From contig CAJUIA010000011.1 in NCBI GenBank assembly GCA_910586485.1, positions 47,885-111,884 on the forward strand: 64,000 nucleotides of DNA. Direction: 5' to 3'. The stretch comes from an uncultured Acetatifactor sp. (GTDB lineage Bacteria; Bacillota; Clostridia; Lachnospirales; Lachnospiraceae). Below, piece by piece: positions 23,580-31,873 of the stretch. Made by a program: the position numbers and the translations under genes. Position 1 is the stretch's first letter; each line of letters starts with the position of its first letter. The notes below the pieces were generated by a model, which searched no databases, was not told where the DNA came from, and saw only the letters and a program-made list of their open reading frames with translations.

Positions 23580-24170
23580 TTATTTTGTGTCATGGGAAGA
23601 AATTACCATGTCAATCAATCCGTAATCCTTTGCTTCCTCGGCGCTCATCCAGTTATCCCGCTCCGTATCGGCACAGATAGTTTCATAATCCCTGCCGGTC
23701 TTCTCCGCCAGGATGTGATTCAGCTTTTCTCTGGTTTTCAGGATGTGCTTTGCCGCAATGTCGATTTCCGTAGCCTGCCCCTGCGTACCGCCTGCGGGCT
23801 GATGAATCATAATTTCTGCATTGGGCAGGGCAAAACGCTTACCCTTTGCGCCTCCTGCCAGCAGGAAGGACCCCATGCTGGCCGCCATACCGATGCAGAC
23901 GGTGGAAACGTCGCACTTTATATAATTCATGGTGTCATAAATTGCCATGCCTGCGGTAATAACGCCTCCGGGGCTGTTGATATAAAGGTGAATGTCCTTC
24001 TCCGGATCCTCCGCCTCCAAAAACAGCAGCTGAGCTACCACAATGCTTGCAGAAGTATCATTTACTTCCTCGCCCAAAAATATGATTCTGTCCTTTAAAA
24101 GTCTGGAATAAATATCATAAGATCTTTCGCCCTTGCTTGTCTGCTCAACCACATAAGGTATTAAACTCAT
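23580..24170 (-). CDS. clpP: ATP-dependent Clp protease proteolytic subunit
   Basis: A 196-residue serine protease with catalytic triad Ser98 (GMAASMG), His123 (MIHQP) and Asp172 (ERDNWMS). Start at 24170 (MSLIPYVVEQ) fits the family and has GGAGG eight bases before; a TTG two codons upstream is less likely. It forms the tetradecameric chamber used with ClpX, which is encoded 20 bp downstream. Confidence 0.97.
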   Translation of the reverse strand: MSLIPYVVEQTSKGERSYDIYSRLLKDRIIFLGEEVNDTSASIVVAQLLFLEAEDPEKDIHLYINSPGGVITAGMAIYDTMNYIKCDVSTVCIGMAASMGSFLLAGGAKGKRFALPNAEIMIHQPAGGTQGQATEIDIAAKHILKTREKLNHILAEKTGRDYETICADTERDNWMSAEEAKDYGLIDMVISSHDTK

Positions 24171-24298
24171 ATTCAAATCCTCCGTCTTTGCAATTATTGA
24201 TATTACGGTAAATTTACCAAAATAACCCGTAAATAAAAATATTATATCTTACCTTTGCTCTTTTTTCAATGTGTATACAGGAATTAAGAAAATATTAA

Positions 24299-24497
24299 GT
24301 AACAGTTCAGACATGAAACCTCCTAACAGTGCCAGCGCCCATTATTCTCATTCGGACACACTTTCGCTTGAGGCGCGACGTAACGGTACATAAGCAAGCA
24401 CAGTACGCTTGCTAAGTACCGACGTCTTGCACAGTCCTCATTGAGAACAATGGGCGCTGTCACCTCTTACCCGCTTACAGGATGTCTGAACTGTTAC
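24299..24497. repeat. 199-bp hairpin element with terminal inverted repeats (MITE-like), copy A
   Basis: Perfect 16-bp ends, GTAACAGTTCAGACAT (24299) and its complement ATGTCTGAACTGTTAC (24482-24497). Inside is a second stem (AGCGCCCATT-TTCTCA against TGAGAAC-AATGGGCGCT) and a central stem (GACGT-GGTAC-AGCAAGC against GCTTGCTAAGTACCGACGTC). The whole can fold into one long imperfect hairpin. It fills most of the clpP-tig gap. A related shorter copy lies at 55674-55767. No obvious target-site duplication. Confidence 0.7.
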
Positions 24498-24579
24498 TGC
24501 CTGTAATCCATCAGGTTACAACAGGAAACGGCTGCGCTCCGCTGCCCGGAAGTGCAACCGTCCTCTTGTTCCCTGTTTC

Positions 24580-25965
24580 TTAATCCTCTTTGGACTCTTC
24601 CGCCGTCCCCTCGACAGGTGCTTCCTCCTTTGCCTTTTTGGTGCTCTTCCTTGCCGTGGTTTTCTTCGCGGCGGGCTTGTCTTCCTTTGCATTCTCCATC
24701 AGGAAATCCACAGCCTTCCTGACGCATATGTCCTCCATGACCTGCTTCTTCCCGTTTTCGCCCAAAAGCTCCTTTGCCTTGTCAGCTTCCATCTTATAGG
24801 CCTCTGCCATGGACTTTACCTCTTCCTCGAAATCTTCCTCGGAAGCCTCCATCTTCTCGGCAGCTGCCACCGCCTCCAATACCAGCCTGGACTGAATGCG
24901 CTTTAAAGCCTGAGGCTTTACCTGCTCCATCAGCATTTGTACCGTCATACCGGTGAACTGCATATACTGCTCCATGGAAATACCCTGGGACTGCAGCCGC
25001 TCCGCATAATCCTGTACCATCTGCCTCTGCTGGGTATCAATCATGGCTTCGGGAATATCCATCTCGGCCTCTGCAATCACAGCCTCAATAACGGCCTCCT
25101 CCTTGGCGTTCTTCGCATCGGCTTCCTTTCTGGCCGTCAGCTTCTTCTTTATCTCTTCCTTATATTCATCTACCGTATCACTCTCATCGGAAACCTCCTC
25201 CACAAACTCTTCGTCCAGTTCGGGAAGCAGCTTCTCCTGAAGCTTATTCACGGTACACTTAAACACAGCCGCCTTACCTGCAAGCTCTGCCGCCTGATAG
25301 TCCTCCGGGAACGTAACGTTCACCTCGGTCTCCTTTCCCGCCTCGACACCGATCAAGGCATCTTCAAAACCGGGAATGAACGCGCCGGAGCCGATGGTCA
25401 GAGGATAATCCTTCCCCTTACCGCCCTCAAAAGCCACGCCGTCCACAAATCCTTCAAAATCAATGGTGGCAATATCGCCCTTCTGCACAGGCCTGTCCGT
25501 AACGTCTACGGTCCGGGAATTCTTTTCCCTCTCCCTGTCAATCTCCGCATTCACTTCCTCTTCGGTGACATCCGTATCCGCCTTGGCTACCTTGACTCCC
25601 TTGTACTTTCCAAGTGTCACCTCCGGCTTTAAGGCCACCTCTGCAGTAAAGATAAACGGCTTTCCGGCCTCTATCTGTACCACATCCACCTTCGGCGAGG
25701 ATACTACCTTTTCCGTGCATTCCTCCAGCTCCTTTTCGTATGCGTCGGGAATTAAAATGTTTGCGGCATCCTCATAGAAAATCTCCCTGCCGTACATCTG
25801 CTCGATCATTCGGCGGGGTGCTTTACCCTTACGAAAGCCGGGGATGCTGATTTTATTTTTACTTTTCTGATATGCGCTCTCAATCGCCTTGTCCAGCTCT
25901 TCCGCAGGAACCTCGATCGTCAGCTTCGCCATATTGTGTTCTAATTTTTCCACCTGTAAACTCAT
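24580..25965 (-). CDS. tig: Trigger factor chaperone
   Basis: A 461-residue ribosome-associated chaperone. The N-terminal ribosome-binding signature is PGFRKGKAPRRMIEQMYG. The central PPIase (FKBP) domain runs from about residue 155 to 245 (GDIATIDFEGFVDG, LTIGSGAFIPGFEDALIG). The C-terminal arms are helical. The final 35 residues are an extra Lys/Ala/Glu tail (AAKKTTARKSTKKAKEE), a common disordered extension. GGAGGAAATG precedes the ATG. It is the first gene of the tig-clpP-clpX-ysxC group, though a hairpin element separates it from clpP. Confidence 0.97.
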   Translation of the reverse strand: MSLQVEKLEHNMAKLTIEVPAEELDKAIESAYQKSKNKISIPGFRKGKAPRRMIEQMYGREIFYEDAANILIPDAYEKELEECTEKVVSSPKVDVVQIEAGKPFIFTAEVALKPEVTLGKYKGVKVAKADTDVTEEEVNAEIDREREKNSRTVDVTDRPVQKGDIATIDFEGFVDGVAFEGGKGKDYPLTIGSGAFIPGFEDALIGVEAGKETEVNVTFPEDYQAAELAGKAAVFKCTVNKLQEKLLPELDEEFVEEVSDESDTVDEYKEEIKKKLTARKEADAKNAKEEAVIEAVIAEAEMDIPEAMIDTQQRQMVQDYAERLQSQGISMEQYMQFTGMTVQMLMEQVKPQALKRIQSRLVLEAVAAAEKMEASEEDFEEEVKSMAEAYKMEADKAKELLGENGKKQVMEDICVRKAVDFLMENAKEDKPAAKKTTARKSTKKAKEEAPVEGTAEESKED

Positions 25966-26036
25966 TGTTGCATTTCCTCCTGGTTATTCTGCTTCTTATC
26001 TTATATGATTTCGGACACAATCACAGTCATTTTAAG

Positions 26037-26065
26037 ATTATAGCATAAGACGGGCAGAAACACAA
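26037..26065 (-). promoter_or_regulatory. Sigma-A promoter of tig
   Basis: On the minus strand TTGTGT (26065-26060), a 17-bp spacer and a perfect TATAAT (26042-26037), about 70 bp upstream of the tig start. Confidence 0.65.
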
Positions 26066-26433
26066 ACAGAAAATTCAAATTTGTGAATTCTGCATATTCC
26101 CTGAATTACGTAAAATGAAAGAGCAAAATAAAATTGTTTTGTCTGTACATTGACATTGTATTCTTGTTGATATATACTATCTTTAACGAACGCATTTGTA
26201 AATTAATACAATGCAGCTGTGCGAATCAGGATATTATTCCCTTTGGCCGGCATGGTAAGCATGTTGGCGGGACTGCGATATTGCGAGATTGCATAAGGAA
26301 GCAGTGGCCGGGAGCTTTTATCCTTATCCTGCAGTCATGACAGCCGACGGTAGGGTCGGCTGTTTTTCATATGTAAAATAGGCATGCACGTGTAAAATGG
26401 GCATGCACGGCATGAGAAAGGAGCGTTGAAATT
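26066..26433 (+). other. Gap with a terminator and short direct repeat
   Basis: A strong plus-strand terminator, ACAGCCGAC pairing with GTCGGCTGT then TTTTT, lies at 26340-26367. It implies a plus-strand transcript ending there. The only open frame (26134-26340, 68 codons) has no recognisable family or good ribosome-binding site, so I do not call it a gene. A 19-bp direct repeat (TGTAAAAT-GGCATGCACG type) occurs twice near 26373-26409, just before the next gene. Confidence 0.5.
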
Positions 26434-27822
26434 ATGTTTATCATAGCCCAAATTCCTTTTATTGATCTTCGGCTACTGTCATGTAACGTCCGACATAAGA
26501 TTAATGGGTGCATTTTCCCCAACACGTTCGAACGAAAAGCAAACCGTAAAATATATTACCGCTATCTGGGTGCCGAAAAGCTGAGAGCCTTTCCGGGAGA
26601 ACTGCCAACGCCGGAAAGGAAATACTTTGACTCTTCAAGAATTCTTTCATTAAACGGGGCTTCCTCGTTCACAGACAAACCATATTATCCCAAGCTGCTT
26701 TTTTCAAGGCTTTTTGAAGATGCTCAATTTTTTCATTTTGATATAGGCCTCCGGGAAAACTCCTATGAAAAAATATGCCGAAAAGATCTCAGCCGATTCA
26801 TCCTTGAGTTTATGAACGCACCGCTCTTTAAAATAAGAAAAAAGTTTGACAGAACCGAAAGCCTGTACAGCTTTCTGGAATTAACAGAACAGATCAGGCA
26901 GATATATCTGTATGCAACAAACGACGTCAGGAAAAACGGAACCGGCAGAGTAACGGACAAAGAACTCTCACGCAAGGTGATAACCGGCAATCCGGCGTTG
27001 TTTATTACATATAATAAAGACGAAATCCATACTTTTGGCAGGGCCAGGAAAATAACGCTGCCTAACGGCATAGAAATATGGCATGATTTAATAACAATGG
27101 ACAATATACTGTTAAACGTATGGTTCATAGGAAAAAACGATCTGCCAAAATATAATTCCGAGCTGCGAAATTTAAGAATTTATCTTTCCAAGCTTCATTC
27201 TTATAAAGAATCCGTCCAAATCATATTGGACCGTTTACAGTATCCAAACGATTTCAGCAGAGATAAGCTGATTCACTTTTTTGAACTCATTTCATCCTAT
27301 GTACATCGTGAAAAATACTACGGCTATCAAAATGAAGATTTTTGGAGTCTGATCTTCAGCGTGGACGATACCTTTAATCACATGACCTGGGGAAACTATA
27401 AACGGCAAATTGACGCATATTTAAATGCAGTTAAGGAAAAAACAATGAGTATAAACTATGGAATCGTAAATACGGGAAGCATGAATAATACCGGAAATAT
27501 CATAATGACCACTGCCACTGACTCCAATATTACATTAACGGTCTCCCCGTCGGACAACACCATACAGGAAAAAATAAAGGCTTTTGACGAGCTGACCAAG
27601 GAGCTTCTTGCAAACGATCAATTAACGCAATCGCAAATCCAACGCCTGGAGGATAATTTTGACAGCTTTAGAGATTGTGTAACGGCAAAAAATGCCGATA
27701 AAGATACAGCGCTCAAAATATTTAAACGCCTAAAAAATGCCTTAAGTGAAACAGTAGGTATTGCTTCAGGAATCGAAAAATTTATTATCCTGGGAAAAAG
27801 TATCATTAATTTACTGAAATAG
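26434..27822 (+). CDS. Orphan protein of unknown function
   Basis: A 462-residue protein I do not recognise, AT-rich compared with its neighbours. GAAAGGAG lies before the ATG. The first 370 residues look globular and mixed alpha/beta, with many aromatic and basic residues and no membrane segment. Then comes a Asn/Thr/Gly-rich strand segment (NYGIVNTGSMNNTGNIIM, residues 348-365). The last 100 residues are helical and end in a hydrophobic helix (IEKFIILGKSIINLLK). A repetitive beta segment followed by a helical tail is sometimes seen in effector or conflict proteins, but nothing here proves that. It stands alone between a terminator and an unrelated gene; base composition suggests transfer. 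Confidence 0.6.
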   Translation: MFIIAQIPFIDLRLLSCNVRHKINGCIFPNTFERKANRKIYYRYLGAEKLRAFPGELPTPERKYFDSSRILSLNGASSFTDKPYYPKLLFSRLFEDAQFFHFDIGLRENSYEKICRKDLSRFILEFMNAPLFKIRKKFDRTESLYSFLELTEQIRQIYLYATNDVRKNGTGRVTDKELSRKVITGNPALFITYNKDEIHTFGRARKITLPNGIEIWHDLITMDNILLNVWFIGKNDLPKYNSELRNLRIYLSKLHSYKESVQIILDRLQYPNDFSRDKLIHFFELISSYVHREKYYGYQNEDFWSLIFSVDDTFNHMTWGNYKRQIDAYLNAVKEKTMSINYGIVNTGSMNNTGNIIMTTATDSNITLTVSPSDNTIQEKIKAFDELTKELLANDQLTQSQIQRLEDNFDSFRDCVTAKNADKDTALKIFKRLKNALSETVGIASGIEKFIILGKSIINLLK

Positions 27823-27924
27823 CTCAATAACTTTGCAAAATTGTTGACATCAAAACGGATATTCTGATAATCTTATAGATATTATCTGTATGAAACATGG
27901 AAAAAGCTCGGAAAAGAGGTTTTT

Positions 27925-30489
27925 ATGTCAAGAATTGAAACAAACAAAAAGCATCCCGCGCTGCGGGTCCTGATCGTCCTGCTGTTGATCCTGTTTACGG
28001 CCGCAGCCGTCTTTGCATTCTGGCTGCGAAGGGAAATTAATAACACTGAGGTTCTGCGCAGCTACCGCATTACTTACGGCGAGAGTGCCGGAGAATCCGC
28101 CGCTCTCCTAAAGCAGCTCTGTAAGGACCGCTTATCGGTCAGGCTGTTCCCTGCCACCTCCCATTCCCACCTTTATCTGCATCTTATCTGTACGGAGGAA
28201 GAAGCCGAAAACCACGGGTTTTCTCTGGCCGCCTTAAATGACGGCGGTTTCCTGATTGCACGACAGGGAAACGGCCTTTATCTGCTGGCCAAAAGCCAGA
28301 CCGGCCTTTCAAGGGCCTGCTGTTATCTCACCTTCCGTCTTACCGACGAGAAGGGCGGACTGCTGATCGGGCAGGATGAGCGTTATCTGGATACCGGATC
28401 GAATTTGAAGGAAATCTTTGGACCCGGCGGCGTGCCCATGTCCGAATATACCGTGGTCTGCCCTAAGGGTACTTCCTCTGACGCGGCCTGGGAGCTATGC
28501 TGCTATATAAATCAGTCCTGTGGTGTTCTTCCCGGTATTTCTGAAAAAGAGGATACCGTGGATACTCCCTATATTTTATTAAGCCTCGAAGCCTCTCCTG
28601 CAGGCTCCCCCCACAGCATCAGATTTTCAGATTCCAACATCGTAATCAAGGGCGACAATGAAAAAGAACTTGCAGCCGCCATACATGAATTTGCCAACAT
28701 GTACCTGGGGTGGATGTTTGCAGGAACGGCACGGGAAGGGCTGTCAGCAGGTAATACCTCCATCCGTCTTCCGGACCGGTATGATGCCCCCAATGAATCC
28801 TGGATTCCCGAACGGGAAGCAATTATTACGCTCTGGCAGGTGAATTACAGCCGTGGAATCTATTTAAACGATTCTACCAGCCTGAAAACGGATATTCTGT
28901 CCTTTTCCGACGAACAGCTTTATGATTATGTCCGCATGTTAAAGTTCTGCGGTTTTACCGGTATTCAGGCCACCGACATGTGTTCTGCCTGGGCAGGCGC
29001 AGGGGGCTATGAATTTGTCCATGAGCGCCTGCGCATTCTGGCGGATGCCGCCCACTCCCTGGGAATGAATTTCACCCTCTGGGTGTGGGGAGCGGAATTC
29101 ACCGGCTATGGCTGGGTGGATAACAGTGTCACCTATATCCCTGACGGCTACGACTACTCCCACGAAAACCCTGACGTGGTCGCCACCTTTGAAAAATACT
29201 ACTCCATCTATGCAGAACTGGCAGACTGCTGCGACCGGGTCATTGCTCACTTCTTTGATCCCGGCAACCTGTACCTGTCCGAGGATGTGGCATATTTTTC
29301 CAGGCTGCTCTCCGAAAAATTTCTGGCCGTAAATCCCAATATTGATTTCGGTGTAAGCTGCTGGGTAGATACCTTTAACAAAAAGGACTTCATTGATGCG
29401 CTGGGCACGGATATAACTCTCTATGAGGGCACTCATCACGACGATAAAGAAGAGTACGCCTCTTTTCGAAGCTTCTGCAGAGACATGGGCTGCCGGCTTG
29501 GGACCTGGGCCTGGAATACCTGCGAAATGGAAATTGACCAGCTGGCGCAAATGAATTTTAACCCTCACATTATTCAGGATGTTTACCTGACCGCATCCCA
29601 ATATGACGACATTGATCGGCCGGATTACTGGAGCGAAATGGATTCTAACCACGTAGTCAACGTGTTTTCCCTCTATTGTGCCGGTCAGCTATTGATGGAT
29701 CCTGCCAGAGATTTGGATGAGCTGACGGAAGAGATCGCCCTTGCCGCGGTGGGCGCCGAATACGCCGAGGATTTTGCGGACATTCTCCGGCTTCTTGAGG
29801 ATGCCCGTTCCGGAGAAAACTGGAATACTTACTGGTGGAACAGTGAAGACTATTTGTTAAAGAGTGCTGATTACCCTGCGGAGGAAATTCTGGAACGCAG
29901 CGAACAGGCCCTTACGCTTCTTGCGGAAATGATTGACAAACGAATAGAAGCCAATACCCTGCCGCTGCCCATTGAATTGCCGGATCTGCTGCAGCTTATG
30001 CTGCCCCAGATCGAACAGATTAACGCTTTTGCAAAATTCCGGATCGGCCTGGCGGATGCCTCACAGCTGCTTACAGGCGGCGCTGCCCGCGAGGATATAC
30101 AGGCAAGGCTTGAAGCCATCAGTACTCCTGTCTCCGAATATAATACTGTCACGGGACTCTGGGGGCAGATCGAAGCAAGGGCCCAGCAGGAAATGCTCCT
30201 TGATTTTTGCAATGCAAACGGATTTGACATGCCTTGGGATCCCGTCTTCCGCCAAACCCGCAAAAACCGGATTTATGATTATTTTGTTTCTTATCAAAAG
30301 GGACATTCCGAGCCGGTCCTGCAGTTTGCACCCTATTTCCAGTACGGCCTTGCCTACGGGGAGGAAACCACTGTCCAGCTGGTAAACGAGCTGCTGGAGG
30401 AAGGCCTTTTCTCTAAAGATCCGGAAACAGGCGGCATTTACCTCACCGACTGGGAGCATTATAAGTACGCTTTCAATTTTATATATTAA
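27925..30489 (+). CDS. Membrane-anchored glycoside hydrolase-like protein
   Basis: An 854-residue protein anchored by one N-terminal helix (residues 13-33, LRVLIVLLLILFTAAAVFAF) with the rest outside the cell. A region near 90-270 resembles the N-terminal domain that precedes the barrel in GH20/GH67/GH84-type enzymes. The central part (about 290-600) reads as a TIM barrel (YVRMLKFCGFTGIQATDM, LGMNFTLWVWGAEFTGYGWV, DRVIAHFFDPGN, GVSCWVDTFNKKDFID). The C-terminal 250 residues are helical. A GH67/GH115-like alpha-glucuronidase is possible; I cannot place catalytic residues with confidence. It stands alone. Confidence 0.6.
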   Translation: MSRIETNKKHPALRVLIVLLLILFTAAAVFAFWLRREINNTEVLRSYRITYGESAGESAALLKQLCKDRLSVRLFPATSHSHLYLHLICTEEEAENHGFSLAALNDGGFLIARQGNGLYLLAKSQTGLSRACCYLTFRLTDEKGGLLIGQDERYLDTGSNLKEIFGPGGVPMSEYTVVCPKGTSSDAAWELCCYINQSCGVLPGISEKEDTVDTPYILLSLEASPAGSPHSIRFSDSNIVIKGDNEKELAAAIHEFANMYLGWMFAGTAREGLSAGNTSIRLPDRYDAPNESWIPEREAIITLWQVNYSRGIYLNDSTSLKTDILSFSDEQLYDYVRMLKFCGFTGIQATDMCSAWAGAGGYEFVHERLRILADAAHSLGMNFTLWVWGAEFTGYGWVDNSVTYIPDGYDYSHENPDVVATFEKYYSIYAELADCCDRVIAHFFDPGNLYLSEDVAYFSRLLSEKFLAVNPNIDFGVSCWVDTFNKKDFIDALGTDITLYEGTHHDDKEEYASFRSFCRDMGCRLGTWAWNTCEMEIDQLAQMNFNPHIIQDVYLTASQYDDIDRPDYWSEMDSNHVVNVFSLYCAGQLLMDPARDLDELTEEIALAAVGAEYAEDFADILRLLEDARSGENWNTYWWNSEDYLLKSADYPAEEILERSEQALTLLAEMIDKRIEANTLPLPIELPDLLQLMLPQIEQINAFAKFRIGLADASQLLTGGAAREDIQARLEAISTPVSEYNTVTGLWGQIEARAQQEMLLDFCNANGFDMPWDPVFRQTRKNRIYDYFVSYQKGHSEPVLQFAPYFQYGLAYGEETTVQLVNELLEEGLFSKDPETGGIYLTDWEHYKYAFNFIY

Positions 30490-30513
30490 GAAAAAAGTCA
30501 CCAAAAGTTTCCA

Positions 30514-30616
30514 ACATATTTTCACCTTCCACGGTCATACTAACATCAAGATAAGTCGCGGCGGACACTTGCCTTGAACACTTGCTTCGAGATGAGTGCT
30601 TGCAGCACTTATCTTG
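30514..30616 (+). promoter_or_regulatory. Sigma-G-like promoter and leader stem of the spore protein gene
   Basis: ACATA (30514-30518), a 17-bp spacer and CATACTA (30536-30542). The -10 box fits the forespore sigma-G consensus exactly and the -35 box differs at its first base. The expected start, near 30548, coincides with the base of a 10-bp stem (CAAGATAAGT at 30547 with ACTTATCTTG ending 30616) enclosing a smaller hairpin (AGTGCT-TGC-AGCACT), so the mRNA may carry a stabilising 5' structure. Confidence 0.65.
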
Positions 30617-30661
30617 AAGATAGAGAAAAAAACAAAAACACTTTTATGGAGGTGAAAAAGA

Positions 30662-30862
30662 ATGTCCGGTAACAAGAGCAATAGAGTAGAAGTGCCTGAA
30701 GCAAAGGCAGCAATGGATCGTTTCAAGACTGAGGTTGCATCTGAGCTTGGTGTAAACCTGAAGGAGGGCTACAACGGTGATCTGACTTCCCGTGAGGCTG
30801 GTTCTATCGGTGGCGAGATGGTTCGTCGTATGATCAAAAAGCAGGAAGAGCAGATGAAGTAA
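30662..30862 (+). CDS. Small acid-soluble spore protein, alpha/beta type
   Basis: A 66-residue SASP. It has the two family motifs: the germination-protease site region in FKTEVASELGVNL and the C-terminal GGEMVRRMIKKQEEQM. These proteins coat and protect DNA in the dormant spore and are digested by GPR at germination. TGGAGGTG lies before the ATG. A sigma-G-like promoter lies 120 bp upstream and a terminator 30 bp downstream, so it is a single-gene unit made in the forespore. Confidence 0.95.
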   Translation: MSGNKSNRVEVPEAKAAMDRFKTEVASELGVNLKEGYNGDLTSREAGSIGGEMVRRMIKKQEEQMK

Positions 30863-30889
30863 GCCTTCCCGCTGAAAGAGACTAAAAAA

Positions 30890-30924
30890 AGCACCCCGGC
30901 GAATCACTCGCCTGGGTGCTTTTA
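30890..30924 (+). terminator. Rho-independent terminator of the spore protein gene
   Basis: AGCACCC-GGCGA pairs with TCGCC-GGGTGCT, followed by TTTT, about 28 bp after the stop codon. Confidence 0.85.
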
Positions 30925-30931
30925 AATGTAA

Positions 30932-31092
30932 AAGTCTCACACTAACCTCTATGATTCCGCTCTGTGGAATCTCAAATCGGGATGAGAAATGCCGCATTTT
31001 AGGCATTTCTCGGTGTGAGAAAAGTCCGCTATGCGGACTTAGAGTTTTTCCGCGAAGCAGCCTATGCTGCAAGCAGCTAGAAACTCTTCTCA
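30932..31092. repeat. Cluster of short hairpins bounded by TCTCACACTA repeats
   Basis: Between two TCTCACACTA direct repeats (about 30935 and 31088) lie four hairpins: ATTCC-GGAAT, GAGAAATGCC-GGCATTTCTC, AAGTCCGC-GCGGACTT and a longer GAGTTT...AAACTC stem. The first module (30944-30973) recurs at 63691-63720 with two mismatches. This has the look of a REP-type repeat cluster. It ends at the 3' end of talC and could also serve as its terminator. Confidence 0.6.
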
Positions 31093-31094
31093 CA

Positions 31095-31748
31095 CTACTC
31101 TCCAAACACTGCCTTGTAATCCGCCTGGAACTTGGCGATACCCGCATCGGTCAGGGGATGCTTTACCATCTGCTCAATAACAGCATAAGGCACGGTTGCA
31201 ATATCGGCGCCTGCCAGTGCGCAATCCGTCACATGAATGGGATTTCTGACGCTGGCTGCGATAATCTGTGTCTCAATGCCGGCAACGTCAAATATCTCCG
31301 CAATTTCACGGATCAGATCAACGCCTCTCTGGCTGATGTCATCCAGACGTCCCAGGAAAGGGGATACGTATGTAGCACCTGCTCTGGCAGCCAGCAAAGC
31401 CTGATTTGCGGTAAAGACCAGCGTCACATTGGTCTTAATGCCCTCTGCGGTAAGCGCCTTACAAGCCTTCAGCCCCTCCACCGTCATGGGAATCTTTACT
31501 ACCATATTGGGATGAATCTTTGCAATTTCACGCCCCTCTTTAATCATGCCCTCGGCGTCCACGGTGGTAGCCTTAACCTCTCCGCTGATCGGTCCGTCAA
31601 CGATGGAAGCAATCTCCGCGATGACTTCCTCAAATACTCTGCCTTCCTTGGCAATCAGGGAAGGGTTGGTGGTAACGCCGCAGATTACGCCCATGTCATT
31701 TGCTTTTTTAATGTCCTCCACCTTCGCAGTGTCAATAAAAAAACGCAT
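31095..31748 (-). CDS. Transaldolase / fructose-6-phosphate aldolase family
   Basis: A 217-residue TalC/FSA-type small transaldolase. The start MRFFIDTAKVEDIKKAND is diagnostic, as are GVTTNPSLIAKEG, the Schiff-base Lys in VVKIPMT and SPFLGRLDDI. It transfers or cleaves the dihydroxyacetone unit in the non-oxidative pentose phosphate pathway. AGGAGAGG precedes the ATG. It stands alone. Confidence 0.95.
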   Translation of the reverse strand: MRFFIDTAKVEDIKKANDMGVICGVTTNPSLIAKEGRVFEEVIAEIASIVDGPISGEVKATTVDAEGMIKEGREIAKIHPNMVVKIPMTVEGLKACKALTAEGIKTNVTLVFTANQALLAARAGATYVSPFLGRLDDISQRGVDLIREIAEIFDVAGIETQIIAASVRNPIHVTDCALAGADIATVPYAVIEQMVKHPLTDAGIAKFQADYKAVFGE

Positions 31749-31873
31749 AGTTTACCTCTCCTTTTCAATCGTATTAGATAATCGCGAAACACCTCGCAAT
31801 TTCCTGCTTATGTTTAGTATACTAGGATAAACCTAAAAACTCAAGTCCTTTTCGTCAAATTTCTTCTACCTTG

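Noticed and set aside
26134..26340. 68-codon frame before the terminator at 26340
   Set aside because: No family resemblance, no convincing ribosome-binding site and an atypical sequence; the terminator could equally end a non-coding transcript.
28939..29652. 237-codon minus-strand frame
   Set aside because: Antisense to the glycosidase-like gene, no family resemblance and no initiation signals.
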